From: an uncultured Pseudomonadota bacterium
GTDB lineage: Bacteria; Pseudomonadota; Alphaproteobacteria; RF32; CAG-239
Reading direction: 5' to 3'
Assembly: GCA_902495305.1 (NCBI GenBank)
Contig: CABUWG010000043.1
Span: 1 to 14,973 of the forward strand
Length of the DNA stretch: 14,973 bases
Shown here piece by piece: positions 13,683-14,973 of this stretch (position 1 is the stretch's first letter; every line of letters begins with the position of its first letter). The position numbers were made by a program, and so were the translations under genes. The notes under the pieces are model-generated. The model was given only the letters and a program-made list of their open reading frames with translations. It was not told the DNA's origin and ran no database searches.

Positions 13683-14474
13683 AACCAATATCTCGGGCAG
13701 GCAGTTAAACCGAACCGGCAGCAGACTTGTGCCGAGACCGCGGCCGATAATCATTCTTTTTCCGTTTTCATTATATTCGCCGCCGGCAAAACGCCTGCCG
13801 AATTTGGACGGTACGATAATCGGGCCGTAAAAAGGCATGGCAACCTGTCCGCCGTGTGTATGTCCGGCCAAAGTCAGCGGGATTTCCTGCGGAACCAGAT
13901 CAAAAACATCAGGGGAGTGAGAAACCAGCAGCGTCTTGGCCATATCGGTTTTGTTTAACGCTCTGATAAAATCCGGCGAGCGGGTGGTATCATCGGCCAG
14001 TCCGGCCAGATATAATGTTTTTCCGCCAATGTTCAGACGAACGTTTTCATTCTCTAAGACGGTAATGCCGGCGGCTTCCAGCTCCTGCCGCATTTTGTTG
14101 CCGTTCAAATACCAGTCATGGTTTCCGAGAACGGCAAAAACACCGTATTTAGCTTTTAATTTTCCCAATCCGGCGGCTATTTTTTCCATCTTCATACTGG
14201 AGGCATGCTTGTGCCCTTTTACATAATCGCCGCCCAGAATAATGATGTCAGGCTTTTGTTCGTTGATCTTACGGACGATTCTTTTAAGGCGCCAATTTTC
14301 CCAAGGGGCAATATGCCAGTCGCTGGCAAAAACGATTCTTAGCCCTTTAAAGTCGTTCAGGCCATGTTTATAACGCCGGACAGACAAAAGATTCGGTTCT
14401 ATGCCAAAAGACCAGATAACCCCGCATATTCCTAAAATGATTGCCGTAATCAAATATTTTTTCATAAGAACCAC
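13659..14474 (-). CDS. Metallophosphoesterase, YaeI-like
   Basis: 271 residues with an N-terminal membrane anchor (about 5-23) and a calcineurin-like phosphoesterase domain. All metal motifs are present: SDWH (Asp52, His54), GGDYV (Asp83), GNHD (117-120), HS at 186 and GHTHGG (His205, His207). The layout matches YaeI/YkoQ-type enzymes, membrane-attached phosphodiesterases; a lipid-linked pyrophosphate substrate (as for LpxG) is possible but not shown. The start is taken as GTG at 14474, with AAGGG seven nucleotides upstream; an ATG at 14465 is the alternative and loses three residues. The GTG lies 2 nt after the stop of the 39-residue ORF, suggesting translational coupling. Confidence 0.87.
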   Translation of the reverse strand: MVLMKKYLITAIILGICGVIWSFGIEPNLLSVRRYKHGLNDFKGLRIVFASDWHIAPWENWRLKRIVRKINEQKPDIIILGGDYVKGHKHASSMKMEKIAAGLGKLKAKYGVFAVLGNHDWYLNGNKMRQELEAAGITVLENENVRLNIGGKTLYLAGLADDTTRSPDFIRALNKTDMAKTLLVSHSPDVFDLVPQEIPLTLAGHTHGGQVAMPFYGPIIVPSKFGRRFAGGEYNENGKRMIIGRGLGTSLLPVRFNCLPEILVLDSAADD

Positions 14475-14476
14475 TC

Positions 14477-14596
14477 TTAAACCCTTTTGGAAGAAAAATA
14501 AAGAACCAAAGCGAATAAGACCAATTCTAAAATAACAAAAACAATTGTTTGAACATCGGCCGCTAAAAATATTTCAATAATCCCTTTTTCTTCCAT
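14477..14596 (-). CDS. Putative 39-residue membrane peptide
   Basis: A short reading frame beginning MEEKGIIEIFLAADVQTIVF and ending SSKRV, with one hydrophobic segment (about 16-34) flanked by acidic residues at the N-terminus and Lys-Arg at the C-terminus, as in a single-pass inner-membrane peptide with its C-terminus inside. Its stop codon is 2 nt before the GTG of the phosphoesterase, and the ribosome site of that gene lies within its last codons, the usual arrangement of a coupled upstream gene. No clear ribosome site precedes its own ATG, which lowers confidence. It could be a regulatory upstream ORF rather than a functional peptide. Confidence 0.45.
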   Translation of the reverse strand: MEEKGIIEIFLAADVQTIVFVILELVLFALVLYFSSKRV

Positions 14597-14700
14597 TTTG
14601 CTTTTTCAGATGTATTGATAAGGTTATTTATATGATATCGCGGAGAGCTTAATTTTTTTATAATACGACAAATCCCCTGTGAGCCGAAGAGCAGCTGCCG

Positions 14701-14765
14701 TTTTTTTGCCATAAAAAAAGCCACCACAAGGGTAGCATTTTTTTAATGGCGGATAGAGTGGGATT
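14701..14765. repeat. 65-bp direct repeat, copy A
   Basis: Identical base for base to 14908-14972, offset 207 bp. On the minus strand it consists of the 19 nt AATCCCACTCTATCCGCCA (14747-14765), matching a tRNA 3' end from T arm to CCA, then a spacer and a terminator hairpin (14720-14736). Confidence 0.85.
14713..14743 (-). terminator. Terminator-like hairpin in repeat copy A
   Basis: Minus strand GCTACC, loop CTTGT, GGTGGC (one G-U pair), followed by TTTTTTTA and preceded by AAAAAAA, so it could act in both directions. Confidence 0.6.
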
Positions 14766-14844
14766 TCGGCAGGTTCGGTTTGTAACATTCGCCCTCTCTC
14801 GCTCTCGCGGCGGGGCTCATTAACAAACTTTCACCGCTCACAAC

Positions 14845-14870
14845 GAAAACACCATTACTTTGGTGTTTTC
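14845..14870. repeat. Perfect 10-bp hairpin within the 207-bp unit
   Basis: GAAAACACCA (14845-14854), loop TTACTT, TGGTGTTTTC (14861-14870). It is not followed by a T run; it lies in the unique 142 bp between the two repeat copies. Confidence 0.6.
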
Positions 14871-14907
14871 TATCGGTTCGCGCCCTCTCGGGTTCGAATC
14901 CCAAATT

Positions 14908-14972
14908 TTTTTTTGCCATAAAAAAAGCCACCACAAGGGTAGCATTTTTTTAATGGCGGATAGAGTGGGATT
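14908..14972. repeat. 65-bp direct repeat, copy B
   Basis: Second exact copy of the sequence at 14701-14765. The right end runs into the window edge, so the duplicated block may continue. Confidence 0.85.
14920..14950 (-). terminator. Terminator-like hairpin in repeat copy B
   Basis: Same hairpin as in copy A (GCTACC, CTTGT, GGTGGC, stem 14927-14943) followed by TTTTTTTA on the minus strand, directly downstream of the presumed tRNA 3' end. Confidence 0.65.
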
Positions 14973-14973
14973 C
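14954..14973 (-). tRNA. Partial tRNA 3' end, probably tRNA-Ser
   Basis: Read on the minus strand from the window edge: the last four bases of a T loop (GAAT), a T-stem strand CCCAC, a 7-nt acceptor strand TCTATCC, discriminator G and encoded CCA, followed by a terminator. The G discriminator fits tRNA-Ser. The tRNA body would lie right of the window; if it is missing there, this is only another repeat copy. Confidence 0.4.

Noticed and set aside
14743..14934. 63-residue minus-strand reading frame inside the 207-bp repeat unit
   Set aside because: It begins and ends in repeat sequence, crosses the terminator-like hairpin and the 19-nt tRNA-like segment, and has no ribosome site. It is mentioned only as a parallel to the Tpr peptide and is not called as a gene.

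Overview
The window looks like a chromosomal segment of an AT-leaning, probably uncultured alphaproteobacterium. The evidence is an AccD that begins in the alphaproteobacterial way (MNWLT..VRPK), the gene order ihfB-lapA-accD, an SH3_4-type periplasmic protein, and ordinary single-copy housekeeping genes. I cannot name a genus. Accessory genes in the middle are visibly richer in A+T than the flanking genes.

Left block (1-5508), housekeeping: an A-rich gene-free start; an M20 peptidase (ArgE/DapE-like) on the minus strand; a divergent exported SH3 protein with its own terminator; dnaJ standing without dnaK; a convergent P-loop kinase-like gene; then a minus-strand operon ihfB-lapA-accD ending in a strong terminator. 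Two links common elsewhere are missing: rpsA upstream of ihfB, and trp genes between lapA and accD.

Middle block (5509-10585), accessory island: it lies between ihfB and the 3' side of a tRNA-Arg gene. A plus-strand operon encodes a protein with a PD-(D/E)xK-like pattern, a Doc/Fic toxin-like protein (HPFFDGNKR) and an HTH-WYL regulator, with overlapping or close gene joins and no recognisable Phd antitoxin. A minus-strand group encodes a DnaE-like protein lacking the catalytic aspartate motif, two unknown proteins, and a DUF3768 remnant. Three transcription starts in the island, on both strands, carry the same 21-bp element (16 of 21 positions invariant, core ATTTTGMCGTATAT) in the same orientation to the gene. 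This suggests that the two groups form one regulon, possibly controlled by the WYL protein. This is the best candidate for an undescribed system in the window.

Right block (10586-14973): tRNA-Arg(ACG) with promoter and terminator; a lipoprotein with a coiled coil and a diverged OmpA-like end; a COG2509-type FAD protein; and a YaeI-like metallophosphoesterase apparently coupled to an untracked 39-residue membrane peptide. The window ends in two identical 65-bp repeats 207 bp apart. Each carries the last 19 nt of what looks like a tRNA 3' end (probably tRNA-Ser, body beyond the window) followed by a terminator, an arrangement like the tyrT repeats of Escherichia coli.
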